DNA from: DATDDB01 sp035260545
Lineage (GTDB): Bacteria; Pseudomonadota; Gammaproteobacteria; Burkholderiales; Gallionellaceae
DNA length: 64,000 nucleotides
Assembly: GCA_035260545.1 (NCBI GenBank)
Contig: DATFUZ010000040.1
Span: 1 to 64,000, forward strand
Direction of reading: 5' to 3'
The translations under genes were made by a program, and so were the position numbers. The notes below the pieces were generated by a model, which saw only the letters and a program-made list of their open reading frames with translations, searched no databases and had not been told where the DNA came from. How positions within the stretch are numbered: the stretch's first letter is position 1; each line of letters begins with the position of its first letter. This document shows positions 37,359-45,724 of the stretch, one piece after another.

Positions 37359-40300
37359 ATGAATACTGGCAGTTCGCGCGCGGACAACGCAATTCGTTCC
37401 TTTTTTCGCCAGCTCAGGGGGCTGAATGAACGCAGGAGGGAGAACACGCCGCCCGACGAGGGGGCGCCGTATAATGATTTGGCGCCGGTAGATAATGCTG
37501 ACGAAGACAACAAGTACTGCGAAGCCCTGAAATGGGCACTGGGAAATGAAAAGATAAAGAACATTGCGATTACCGGGCCCTTTGGATCCGGGAAAAGCAG
37601 TGTGCTGAGAACATTCGAAGGAAAGCACAAGAAATATAAATACCTGAACATTTCATTAGGAACGTTCAAGGATGACTTGGAGAGAGACAATTCTGACGAA
37701 GATCGGAACTCGTTAATTGAGAAAAGCATTCTTCAGCAAATTTTCTATCGCGTCCAAGGCGACGCAATCCCGTACTCGAGGCTCGCCCGAATCAGCAATG
37801 ACAACTTCTTTAGCTATCTGCCCTCTTCCGTCGCGATAGTTGTGTGGATCGGCGCATGCCTGTTTTTATATCTACATCGAACTGAACTCGATCTATCTCT
37901 TGCCCGCAGCATCACGGCGAAAACCATTCCTACGCAGGTACTAGGCCTAACATTTGCAATCGGTCTCGTTGCGTTCGTAAATAAGACACTCAGGATATTA
38001 AAGCACTCGAGGCTTAATGAGATCAGCATATCAACCGGAAAGCTCAAATTTGACGATACCTCCGGCACTTCAATATTGAATAGACACTTAGACGAAATCC
38101 TTTATTTCTTCGAGAAAACGAAATTCGACGTCGTTACCATAGAGGACCTAGATCGGTTTGATGAAGTTGACATATTTATCAAACTCCGGGAATTAAACAC
38201 ACTAATAAACAACTCAGACCAGGTTCGGCGCAAGATCGTTTTCATCTACGCGATCAGGGACGAGGTTTTCACCGACTCCACTCGCACGAAGTTCTTTGAT
38301 TTCATTCTCCCTATCATCCCTGTAATTAACGCATCCAACTCAGGCGAAATACTTTTCCGAAAATTATCCTCGTTGACCAACTCCATCGACCGGCAATTCA
38401 TCAGCGACATCACCCTTTACATTGACGACATGAGGATGCTGAAGAACATCTACAACGAGTTCAAAATTTACAGGGCCAAACTCGGAAAAATCGGCGACAT
38501 TGACTTACCCTTGGACAAGCTACTTGGATTCATTGTTTACAAAAACAAGTACCCGGACGATTTCGCTATCCTGAACGTAGACAAAGGGATGGTCGCAGAT
38601 ACCTTCAATAATAAGCGGAAGATCATCGAGGAAATCGTATTAGAAAAAGAGGCTGAAAAGCAGAAACTAAGAGTAGATCTTGAGGCTGCGGAAAACGAAA
38701 TTGCTCAGTCAATTAAGGAGTTGCGACTGTGCTACATAGGTGAACTTACCGCATTGAGACCGGGCGTCGCGTCTCTTCGCCTTGGGCATCAGCAGGTCGC
38801 CATTACCGGGCTCCTGCAAGACTCCGCCTTTAATGAATTCAAATCAAGCGCAGGGAGCTTTTCGCTCCTCAACAGCCAAGGCCTCCAAATTTCCCCTCCC
38901 ATTTCATTTGCGGAAGTTGAGAAAGCCTTAGACTCCAGGCTCACGTACGACCAAAGAGAGCATCTTATTAACTCAAGAATGAGCGCTGTTGAAGGCGTCA
39001 AGAATAAAATTCAAAGGCTGACGCAAGAACTCCAAGACATGCACTCATGGAGCGTCAAAGAACTGCTGGAACAATCTACATCCGGAGCGGAAAGCGTATT
39101 CTCTGATAAGCGATACGCTGACAAGAAACTTCTACAGTACTTAATTCGATACGGGTATATAGATGAAATGTACCACTCTTTCATTTCATACTTTTACGAG
39201 GGGAACCTTACAAAGCAAGACATGGCCTTTATCCTAAGCGTCAAAAATCAGGAGCCACTTGATTTCTCATATCCATTATTTAATCGAGAAGAGGTAATCG
39301 GGAGGCTCGGCGGCGCGGATTTCTCCAAGAGGGCAAGCCTAAACTTTGACTTGCTCGAGACGCTTCTTGCGAATCGAATTCACGCCGTCGATTTGAAGTC
39401 GCTTCTAAACCAGGTAAGCACCGCGGCTGACGCGTTAGAGTTCATTGACGGTTTCTTGGCAAGAAAGAGAGCTAGCGGGCAAAGGCTCATCCAAGAATTG
39501 TGCGCGTCCTGGCCAAAGTTCTGGCAAAGCATTTCTCAAGATTCCGGATACCCAAAGGGGAAGCTTGACGAATATATGAAAATGATTATCACGTATGCGG
39601 AAATAGAAGATATATCCCGCATGAACGTCGACTCATCCCTAACCTTATCCATTTCAGAATGCGATGACTTTCTCGCATTAATGTCTGACGCAGAAGATGC
39701 AGACAAGATTAAGGACGCTCTGTCCGCGCTCGAAATCCGCCTCAATCGCATAAATTCGCCTGATACCAATCCTGACCTTTTTGCATTCGTGCTCCAAATG
39801 AGCATGTACCAGATTAACGCACAAACAATTGAAGCCATCATCCGGTACACCAACCCCGATGGGTATGACGCAAACGCTCTCAACAACTCAAACTACAGTG
39901 CAATTATCCAATCGAACTGCACTCCCCTGATTAGCCACATTGACGAGGCGGTGGACAACTACGTCCGCGATGTATTTCTCACCATCGAAACCAACACTCA
40001 CGAATCCGAGGGTGCCATCGTCCGCCTACTAAACAATAAGCGACTAGATGACAATCTAAAGCAATCGATACTAGAAAAGGAGGTAACCCAGTTACGTGAC
40101 CTCTCTAACGTAGAGGACTCAGATCTCTGGCACCACATTTTTTTCCTGTCGCGAGTGCAACCTACGTGGGAAAATGTACTAATTTACTTTGGCGAAGGGC
40201 CAACACTCGACGACTATGCTATAAGCTACTTGAATCGCAAGGATAACTACGCTGTACTATCAGCGATTCCGCTAAAGGATGAGCAGAACGACGAAGCCGT

Positions 40301-41006
40301 CGATATGCTGTCACGATCCATCATTGAGTGTGCACAGCTGACAGACGACGCTTACGGCTGCCTAGTCAAGGCGATCCAATTCAATTACGGTGACATCAAC
40401 TTTCATGACCTTAGGGGCACACAGGTAACCCAGTTGATTAATAACCAGTTGATAGCGCTTACCAGAGATAACTTTCAAAGTCTCAAGTCAGGCTTCAACG
40501 ATGAGTACCCGCGCTGGCTTGAGCTTAATATTGGCGATCTCATAGGGGATCTTAGTTCGTATGAACTAGACGCGCCCGCGCTAACCTATCTACTGGAATC
40601 ACACTCGATATCCAACGTGGACAAGGCGACAATTGCAGCGGCCAACGCTGCCGTTTTTGAAAATAACGACGAGATCACCAAAATCGCCTATCAGGTGTTT
40701 TCCGAGGAGTCTGATAGGGTTCAACTGCATCCTGAACTCTTGCGCACCCTATTAAAGCAGGACGTAAAGCTAACAAAGAAGATCAAGCTGTTGACTACCC
40801 AACTGGATCACCTAGAGCACGAGGCCGCCATTTCCATTCTCACCCTCCTAGGAGATTACGCAACCCCACTATTAAGTAGCCAGCAAGTAGTTTGGGCGGA
40901 TAGCGCCAGCAATAGAGCATTTGCCGAGAAGCTTGTCGCGAAGTCAATTGTTTCCTCGTATAAAGCTGAAATGGACAAACTTCGGCTATACCCTAAAAGA
41001 TCCTGA
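37359..41006 (+). CDS. YobI/KAP-like membrane P-loop NTPase (1215 aa)
   Basis: One large protein starting six bases after GAGG. Walker A is GPFGSGKSS (residues 73-81); two hydrophobic segments follow at about 157-172 and 190-208; then Walker B FDVVTIEDLDRF (256-267) and the sensor-like KIVFIYAIRDEVF (292-304). Membrane helices inserted between Walker A and B plus the (I/V)xDLDR Walker B are hallmarks of KAP/YobI-type STAND NTPases. A coiled coil lies near 415-470, and residues 480-1215 are a long helical region with no domain I recognise. The gene is markedly AT-richer than both neighbours and uses different codons, suggesting acquisition. KAP NTPases include phage-defence proteins; that role here is inference. 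Confidence 0.8.
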   Translation: MNTGSSRADNAIRSFFRQLRGLNERRRENTPPDEGAPYNDLAPVDNADEDNKYCEALKWALGNEKIKNIAITGPFGSGKSSVLRTFEGKHKKYKYLNISLGTFKDDLERDNSDEDRNSLIEKSILQQIFYRVQGDAIPYSRLARISNDNFFSYLPSSVAIVVWIGACLFLYLHRTELDLSLARSITAKTIPTQVLGLTFAIGLVAFVNKTLRILKHSRLNEISISTGKLKFDDTSGTSILNRHLDEILYFFEKTKFDVVTIEDLDRFDEVDIFIKLRELNTLINNSDQVRRKIVFIYAIRDEVFTDSTRTKFFDFILPIIPVINASNSGEILFRKLSSLTNSIDRQFISDITLYIDDMRMLKNIYNEFKIYRAKLGKIGDIDLPLDKLLGFIVYKNKYPDDFAILNVDKGMVADTFNNKRKIIEEIVLEKEAEKQKLRVDLEAAENEIAQSIKELRLCYIGELTALRPGVASLRLGHQQVAITGLLQDSAFNEFKSSAGSFSLLNSQGLQISPPISFAEVEKALDSRLTYDQREHLINSRMSAVEGVKNKIQRLTQELQDMHSWSVKELLEQSTSGAESVFSDKRYADKKLLQYLIRYGYIDEMYHSFISYFYEGNLTKQDMAFILSVKNQEPLDFSYPLFNREEVIGRLGGADFSKRASLNFDLLETLLANRIHAVDLKSLLNQVSTAADALEFIDGFLARKRASGQRLIQELCASWPKFWQSISQDSGYPKGKLDEYMKMIITYAEIEDISRMNVDSSLTLSISECDDFLALMSDAEDADKIKDALSALEIRLNRINSPDTNPDLFAFVLQMSMYQINAQTIEAIIRYTNPDGYDANALNNSNYSAIIQSNCTPLISHIDEAVDNYVRDVFLTIETNTHESEGAIVRLLNNKRLDDNLKQSILEKEVTQLRDLSNVEDSDLWHHIFFLSRVQPTWENVLIYFGEGPTLDDYAISYLNRKDNYAVLSAIPLKDEQNDEAVDMLSRSIIECAQLTDDAYGCLVKAIQFNYGDINFHDLRGTQVTQLINNQLIALTRDNFQSLKSGFNDEYPRWLELNIGDLIGDLSSYELDAPALTYLLESHSISNVDKATIAAANAAVFENNDEITKIAYQVFSEESDRVQLHPELLRTLLKQDVKLTKKIKLLTTQLDHLEHEAAISILTLLGDYATPLLSSQQVVWADSASNRAFAEKLVAKSIVSSYKAEMDKLRLYPKRS

Positions 41007-41127
41007 AATAATCAACAATTAGGCTCAGACTCCACCTTTCCGCGACTACCGTCAGCCCTCCAATACTAAAGCGGCGGGTCAGTCCTCCCGCCCGACAGAG
41101 CAGGTCTACGCGACAACAAGAATTCAA

Positions 41128-41179
41128 AAGATGCGGTTCTTGCGGCATCGCATCCTGCATTGCCGCCTAACCGCATCTT
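41128..41179. repeat. Nested hairpin after the KAP-like gene
   Basis: AAGATGCGGTT at 41128-41138 is matched by AACCGCATCTT at 41169-41179, and inside them GCGGCA pairs with TGCCGC. No T-run follows. It sits between the NTPase stop and a convergent small gene, so it may be a bidirectional transcription barrier or an end of the acquired segment. Confidence 0.5.
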
Positions 41180-41184
41180 GAACG

Positions 41185-41487
41185 CTAGTGCAGGAAGGGC
41201 TGGACGAAGGCGGCCAGTTCGCTGGCGGCGAATTCGCTGGTGTCGAGGTGGAGCCTGGCCCAGTTGTTGAGGAGCTGGCGTTCCTTGCTGTTTGGCGGGC
41301 GCGCGGTGCTGGCCGTGCCCGGGCAGCCGGGGGTGGCGAGGGTTAGGTGGATGTTTTCCTGGTCTATCTGGACGCTGGCGCACACGAAGCCGGCAGTGGC
41401 GCGCTTGCGGTTGACCTGTTCGGTTATCCATGAGGACGAGATGTCGTGGTCTACCTTGGCATCCCGGTCTATGGTGACTCTAATCAT
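41185..41487 (-). CDS. Small uncharacterised protein, paralogue 1 (VTIDRDA family)
   Basis: 100 residues from the ATG at 41487, after AAGGAG. It begins MIRVTIDRDAKVDHDISSSWITEQVNRKRATAGF, has a central variable part and ends HLDTSEFAASELAAFVQPFLH. I know no family for it. A second gene at 44765-45097 shares the N-terminus, the HLxTxxxxASE block and the promoter. There are no signal, membrane or enzyme motifs. The promoter at 41548-41576 and the good ribosome site say it is expressed. Confidence 0.65.
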   Translation of the reverse strand: MIRVTIDRDAKVDHDISSSWITEQVNRKRATAGFVCASVQIDQENIHLTLATPGCPGTASTARPPNSKERQLLNNWARLHLDTSEFAASELAAFVQPFLH

Positions 41488-41547
41488 GACGGTGCTCCTT
41501 GTCGGTGTGTTGCCTCCCTGGTGAGTTGGTGTTTTTGCGTTGGCTCT

Positions 41548-41576
41548 TTTATATGCCTGATGCATGCCGGGCGCAA
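41548..41576 (-). promoter_or_regulatory. Promoter of paralogue 1
   Basis: The minus strand reads TTGCGC (41576-41571), 17 bases, TATAAA (41553-41548). The same two hexamers at the same spacing, with related flanks, occur upstream of paralogue 2 at 45181-45153; conservation between copies supports function. Confidence 0.6.
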
Positions 41577-41713
41577 TGGGGCTGTGGCGCGGGCGCGACG
41601 GCTCTCTTGATTCGTACCAGCCCGGATGGAGCGCAGCGAAATCCGGGTAGTTTGTGCGGCAACACCAGTCCCGGATTTCATTTCTTTTCATCCGGGCTGC
41701 CTGGCTGGGGCCC

Positions 41714-42352
41714 CTATCTCAACAGCTTGAAGGCGTGTGCCCAGTCGTTTCGCGTGAAGCCGGGGATGCACCAGAGCATGCACAGGGGCTCGATGGCGCG
41801 GGCGGCTTCGGCGCGGCCCATGTCTTCGGTTTCCCAGCCGAACTGATCGAGGATCTTGCCGACGGTCTTTTTGGCGGTTTCGTCGTTGCCGCAGATGAAC
41901 ATGGTGGGTTTGCCGCCCTTGAACTGCGGGTTGACCATGCTGGCGGCGCCGACGGAGTTGAATGCCTTGACGAAGCGGGCATCCGGGTAGGCGCGCTGGA
42001 GGCGCTCGAGCTGGGATTCTTCGAGGCTGGTGTAGAACTTGAGGACCCCGTTGATGGGCGGTTGCTCGGCGATGGGGTTGGTGACGTCGATGACTTTCTT
42101 GCCCTTGAGGTTTTCGGCGCCGGCGAGGGCGAGTGCGTCGAGGGCAGCGGTGCCCTTGACCGCGAGGACGATGAGTTCGCCGAATTTGGCGGCGTCGGCG
42201 AAGCTGCCGATATGGGCATCGGGGTGCTTGTCGCACCATTCTTCAAGGTGCTTGGCGGTGCGGGTGCCCATCCTGACTGCGTAGCCGTGACGGAGGAATC
42301 CATCCCCCAGCGTTTGCGCGACCGCGCCTGAGCCTATGATCCCGACATTCAT
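41714..42352 (-). CDS. NAD(P)-binding F420-dependent-oxidoreductase-like protein
   Basis: 212 residues with an N-terminal Rossmann motif MNVGIIGSGAVAQTLGDGFLRHGYAVRMGTR; the TR after strand 2 suggests NADP. It matches the NADPH-dependent F420 reductase family (Fno-like), common in bacteria lacking F420, where the real electron partner is unknown. LIVLAVKGTAALDAL and VIDVTNPI follow in the expected order, then VKAFNSVGAASMVNPQF. It stands alone between unrelated genes. Confidence 0.85.
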   Translation of the reverse strand: MNVGIIGSGAVAQTLGDGFLRHGYAVRMGTRTAKHLEEWCDKHPDAHIGSFADAAKFGELIVLAVKGTAALDALALAGAENLKGKKVIDVTNPIAEQPPINGVLKFYTSLEESQLERLQRAYPDARFVKAFNSVGAASMVNPQFKGGKPTMFICGNDETAKKTVGKILDQFGWETEDMGRAEAARAIEPLCMLWCIPGFTRNDWAHAFKLLR

Positions 42353-42523
42353 GATGATCTCCTTTCTGGCCCGTGCAAGGCATTAAAGGGAAGGGATAAT
42401 CATTCTACGCCTCGGGGCGGTTGAGGCAATACGGGGTATCGCGTAGGCCGGAATGGGCACTGCGGGGGGATGGGTGGAGCATAGCGCTCCCCCATCGCTT
42501 CCCGGGCTTGATCGGTAAGGCGC

Positions 42524-42979
42524 TTACTTCAGCCCGGCGATGAACTTCGCGAGCTTGGCGACGTCGGCATCGGAGAGCTGGCTGCCGCCGCGCGGGGGCA
42601 TGACGCCGAAGTTCCAGCCGAAGCTGCCGCCCTTCTCGATGTGGGAGGTGATGGTGGCGACGGCATCGGGCTTGCCGCGGTATTTGGCCGCGACGTCTTT
42701 CCATGCAGGGCCAACCAGCTTCACGTCGACCCTGTGGCAGGTGAGGCAGTTGCCCTGGCGGGCGAGGGCCATCATGGGGTCTTCCTTGGCGGCGGGTGCA
42801 GCGGCGGGCGTGGCGGCGGGCGTGGCGGCGGAGGCGGCAGCGGGCGCAGAAGCGGCCGGTGCGGCGGCCGGCGCGGGGGCGGCTTGTTCCGTCTCTTTTT
42901 CGGGGGACTTCCCGCAGGCGGCAAGGCTCAGCAGGCTGGCGGCGGCGATCAGGGTGAGGATTCTGGTGGACATGGACAT
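42524..42979 (-). CDS. Lipoprotein c-type cytochrome (class I)
   Basis: 151 residues from the ATG at 42979, six bases after AAGGAG. The lipobox LLSLAAC anchors it to a membrane, followed by about 45 residues of Ala/Pro repeats as a flexible arm. The C-terminal domain has one haem motif CLTCH and a Met ligand in NFGVMPPRGG. The layout is that of c551/c5-like electron carriers tethered in the periplasm. The redox partners are not encoded nearby. Confidence 0.88.
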   Translation of the reverse strand: MSMSTRILTLIAAASLLSLAACGKSPEKETEQAAPAPAAAPAASAPAAASAATPAATPAAAPAAKEDPMMALARQGNCLTCHRVDVKLVGPAWKDVAAKYRGKPDAVATITSHIEKGGSFGWNFGVMPPRGGSQLSDADVAKLAKFIAGLK

Positions 42980-43171
42980 GGCTAACTCCTTGATAAATGT
43001 AATCTGTTGAACGAACGGCGGGAATTCTACTACCGGCTGGTCCCGTGCGCTATCCACCAGCTGGGCTACCCCCAATGGCGCTATCCCGCACCTGCGCAAC
43101 TCCCTTGGGGTGCAATGCGCTATGCTTTGCACCTGCCTCGCTCTCTTTCTCCACTTTCAGGAGCGCGCCCC

Positions 43172-43576
43172 ATGCAAGAGATGGCTGAATCACTCTACCT
43201 GAGCATTTTCATCGCGCGCGATGCGGGCGAGGCGTATGACTTCCTGTGCGTGCCGGAAAACTTTCCGAAGTGGGCATCGGGGCTGGGGAAGCTTTCGAAG
43301 TCCGGCGATGAATGGCTGACGGAGATGCCCGACGGGCCGATGAAGGTGCGCTTTTCGGAGCGGAATGCGTTGGGGGTGCTGGACCACTGGGTGACGCCTG
43401 CCTCGGGGACTGCGATCTATATTCCGCTGCGGGTGATCCGCAATGGCGATGGCTGCGAGCTGGTGTTGACGCTGTTTCGCCAGCCGGGGATGAGCGATGA
43501 GAAGTTTGCCGCCGACGGGGAATGGGTGATGCGCGATCTGATGGCCGCCAGGGCGCTGCTGGAAGGCAATGGCTGA
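43172..43576 (+). CDS. SRPBCC-family protein
   Basis: 134 residues from the ATG at 43172, eight bases after AGGAG. SLYLSIFIARDAGEAYDFLCVPENFPKWASGLGKL is the start of a START/polyketide-cyclase-like helix-grip fold, and the last helix is EWVMRDLMAARALLEG. These proteins bind hydrophobic ligands; this one has no clear catalytic motif. It overlaps the next gene by 8 bases, so the two form an operon. Confidence 0.75.
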   Translation: MQEMAESLYLSIFIARDAGEAYDFLCVPENFPKWASGLGKLSKSGDEWLTEMPDGPMKVRFSERNALGVLDHWVTPASGTAIYIPLRVIRNGDGCELVLTLFRQPGMSDEKFAADGEWVMRDLMAARALLEGNG

Positions 43577-44114
43577 CGCGAGGGACCCGGCGGCTGGAAC
43601 GGCGCGCCGCTTCGGCCTCGCTTCGATTGCCGGATATTTCCGCGAAGAGCGGAACATCCACCTGATATTCGCGGTGAGCCTGTGGCTGAAAGGCGTGCTG
43701 GCGCTTTCCGAGGTGCTGGGCGGCATTGCGGGTTTTTTCATCGCCAATCGGTTTCTCGTGGCGTTTGCGGCGTGGATCACCCGGGGTGAGCTTGCCGAGG
43801 ATCCGCACGACATCATCGCCAACTTCGTTCTGCATGCGGCGCAGGGCCTGACCCTCGACGCGAGGTATTTCGCGGCTGCCTATCTCCTGGGGCACGGCGT
43901 CATCAAGCTGTGGCTGGTCGCGGGGCTGCTGCGCAGGCGGCTCTGGTACTACCCGGTGGCGATGGCGGTCTTCGGGCTTTTCATCGTCTACCAGCTCTAT
44001 CGCTTGTCTTTCACGGGCTCCGTGTGGCTGGTGCTGCTGTCCATCGTCGACCTGGTCGTGATCGGCCTGACCTGGCACGAGTGGCGCTATTTGCGCCGCG
44101 CCGGAGCGCAATAG
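43569..44114 (+). CDS. DUF2127 membrane protein
   Basis: 181 residues starting inside the SRPBCC gene. Four hydrophobic segments (IHLIFAVSLWLKGVLALSEVLGG, YFAAAYLLGHGVIKLWLVAGLL, YYPVAMAVFGLFIVYQLYRL, VWLVLLSIVDLVVIGLTW) and the LWLKG and HGxxK motifs match DUF2127 proteins. It is probably an inner-membrane protein; the function of the family is unknown. Confidence 0.8.
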   Translation: MADARDPAAGTARRFGLASIAGYFREERNIHLIFAVSLWLKGVLALSEVLGGIAGFFIANRFLVAFAAWITRGELAEDPHDIIANFVLHAAQGLTLDARYFAAAYLLGHGVIKLWLVAGLLRRRLWYYPVAMAVFGLFIVYQLYRLSFTGSVWLVLLSIVDLVVIGLTWHEWRYLRRAGAQ

Positions 44115-44156
44115 ATTCGGCGCCGTGCCGGTGCTGCGATGCCCTGTGCGTGTGCG

Positions 44157-44762
44157 CTACCGCAGGCGTTCCGCCTCGAGGCACTCGTGCACGGCCGGGC
44201 GGGCCGCGACGCGCCCCATGTAGTCCGGGAGGCCAGGCCATTGCGCGAGGTCGATGTGCGCGCCCTTGGACCAGCGCAGGATGGTGAAGAGGTAGGCATC
44301 GGCGACGGTGAAGGTGTCGCCCATGAGGTAGGCCTTGCCTTCGAGTTGCTTCGCCACGACGCCGATGCGGCGGCCAAGCAGTTCCTTGACCACGGTTTTC
44401 CATTCTTCCGTAACCTTGCGGTTGAACAGGGGCGAGAAGCCCTTGTGCAGTTCGCTGGTGATGAAATTCAGGTGCTCCTGCAGCCGGTAGCACGCCATGG
44501 TGCCGGCAGGCGGGGCGAGCTGCCGCTCCGGCACGAGGTCGGCGATGTACTGCACGATGGCCGGGCCTTCGGTCAGCACCTGGCCGTCGTTGAGGGCCAT
44601 GGCGGGCACGTAGCCCTTGGGGTTGATCTGCCAGTAGTCCGCGCCGCTGGCGGTCTTCTTGGCGCCGAGATCCACGCGTTCGAGTTCGAATGGCAGGCCG
44701 GATTCAGCGAGGACGATGTGCGGAGAAAGGGAACAGGCACCGGGACTGAAATAGAGCTTCAT
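44157..44762 (-). CDS. Glutathione S-transferase, beta class
   Basis: 201 residues. MKLYFSPGACSLSPHIVLAESGLPFELERVDL is the thioredoxin-fold start of bacterial beta-class GSTs with the mixed-disulfide Cys10, and the glutathione site is seen in YVPAMALNDGQVLTEGPAIVQYIAD. The C-terminal helical domain includes YLMGDTFTVADAYLFTILRW. It probably conjugates or reduces electrophiles in the cytosol; the substrate is unknown. The small paralogue gene ends 2 bases upstream. Confidence 0.93.
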   Translation of the reverse strand: MKLYFSPGACSLSPHIVLAESGLPFELERVDLGAKKTASGADYWQINPKGYVPAMALNDGQVLTEGPAIVQYIADLVPERQLAPPAGTMACYRLQEHLNFITSELHKGFSPLFNRKVTEEWKTVVKELLGRRIGVVAKQLEGKAYLMGDTFTVADAYLFTILRWSKGAHIDLAQWPGLPDYMGRVAARPAVHECLEAERLR

Positions 44763-44764
44763 GA

Positions 44765-45097
44765 TTATTGCTCCTCACGAATGGGGGTGGTGGCATGGAT
44801 CACGCATTTCAGGCTTTCCCTGCCGGGGAGGCTCGATGCCTGTTCTCCCACGGCCGACTCTTGCGGGCGAGTGTATGAACGGCCGGGCGAAGCACTCCGT
44901 TCGCTGGCCGGCAAATCGTTCGTGTTGAGATGGCGCTGGGCGCGGATGTTCCCGGGTTGGGGTTCGCCGGCGGTGAGGAAGCTGGCTCCGGCCGGGAGTC
45001 TGGCGGAGGCGCGATTTTTGCCGGCGTGGCCGGTTAGCCGCGCTGACGATATTTGGCCGTCAAACCTGGCATCCCGATCAATCGTAACGCTCATCAT
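44765..45097 (-). pseudogene. Paralogue 2 of the VTIDRDA small protein, apparently frameshifted
   Basis: An open frame of 110 residues from the ATG at 45097, seven bases after GGAG. It begins MMSVTIDRDARFDGQISSARLT, like paralogue 1 (41185-41487), and later has AQRHLNTNDLPASE, matching ARLHLDTSEFAASE. Just after ASE the DNA still aligns with paralogue 1, but one base is missing near 44899; restoring it gives ELECFARPFIHS, matching ELAAFVQPFLH. So the present C-terminus (RSASPGRSYTR...) is out of frame, and the centre is shorter by about 24 residues. It may be a decaying copy or a protein with a new tail. Confidence 0.55.
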
Positions 45098-45152
45098 GGC
45101 GCTTCTCCATTTTGAGATTAACCTCACTGCAGGTACGCGCATGCCGATGTTT

Positions 45153-45181
45153 TTTATATACCCTATATGCGCTGGGCGCAA
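45153..45181 (-). promoter_or_regulatory. Promoter of paralogue 2
   Basis: TTGCGC (45181-45176), 17 bases, TATAAA (45158-45153) on the minus strand, the same elements and spacing as in front of paralogue 1. The stretch following the -35 is also similar in both copies. Confidence 0.6.
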
Positions 45182-45237
45182 GCGCGGCGTGGGCGGTGCA
45201 GGCGCCAATGGCTGGCGGTGGATGCCGCGTCATTTGC

Positions 45238-45633
45238 CTAACGGGACCGGCGTTGCTGCCTGGCGTTTGATGTTCTGCGCCTGAATTCGATGACAGCCGC
45301 AGTGTAGATGGCGAGGTTCAGCGCGACGACGATGCCGCCCAGCAGCAGGCGCACGCCGGGCGTCAACCCGGCGGGGTAGACGATGCGCAGCAGGTAACGC
45401 CAGACGAAATCGCCGTGGTAGCCGCCTGCGCCGGCCAGGGCGTGGAAGTGGTTTTCCCAGTTGGTCAGCGGGCAGTACCAATTCATGAACTCGACGGCGG
45501 CGCCCCATGCCACCGCGGGTAGATGCAGCCAGGCGAGCTTGCGATGGCGCAGGACGAGCAGGCCGCCTAGCAGCACGAAGGCGATGTAGGCAAAGTGAAG
45601 CGCGAGAATGGCATAGGCGATCAGTTGGTACAC
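45238..45633 (-). CDS. DUF2784 membrane protein
   Basis: 131 residues from a GTG at 45633 that follows GGGAGG; an ATG at 45663 is in frame but lacks a ribosome site. Hydrophobic helices at VYQLIAYAILALHFAYIAFVLLGGLLVL, LHLPAVAWGAAVEFM and VRLLLGGIVVALNLAIYTAAVI, with the CPLTNWEN(H/W) motif, identify DUF2784. The family is a predicted inner-membrane protein of unknown function. It follows the PilZ-like gene on the same strand. Confidence 0.82.
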   Translation of the reverse strand: MYQLIAYAILALHFAYIAFVLLGGLLVLRHRKLAWLHLPAVAWGAAVEFMNWYCPLTNWENHFHALAGAGGYHGDFVWRYLLRIVYPAGLTPGVRLLLGGIVVALNLAIYTAAVIEFRRRTSNARQQRRSR

Positions 45634-45690
45634 GTCACCTCCCTGGTTCAGGGGCGTGCGCATACGCGCAATCCCTTCTCATCAGTCGGT

Positions 45691-45724
45691 CACTGTCATT
45701 ACACTGTCACTGTCATTACACTGT
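45691..45724. repeat. Two tandem copies of a 17-bp repeat
   Basis: CACTGTCATTACACTGT occurs twice in direct succession (45691-45707 and 45708-45724), and a partial third unit (CATT) follows. It ends at the stop codon of the PilZ-like gene. It is probably simple-repeat slippage. Confidence 0.7.

Noticed and set aside
41042..41092. Inverted repeat GGCGGG/CCCGCC as a terminator of the NTPase gene
   Set aside because: No T-run follows on the plus strand, so it cannot be called an intrinsic terminator.
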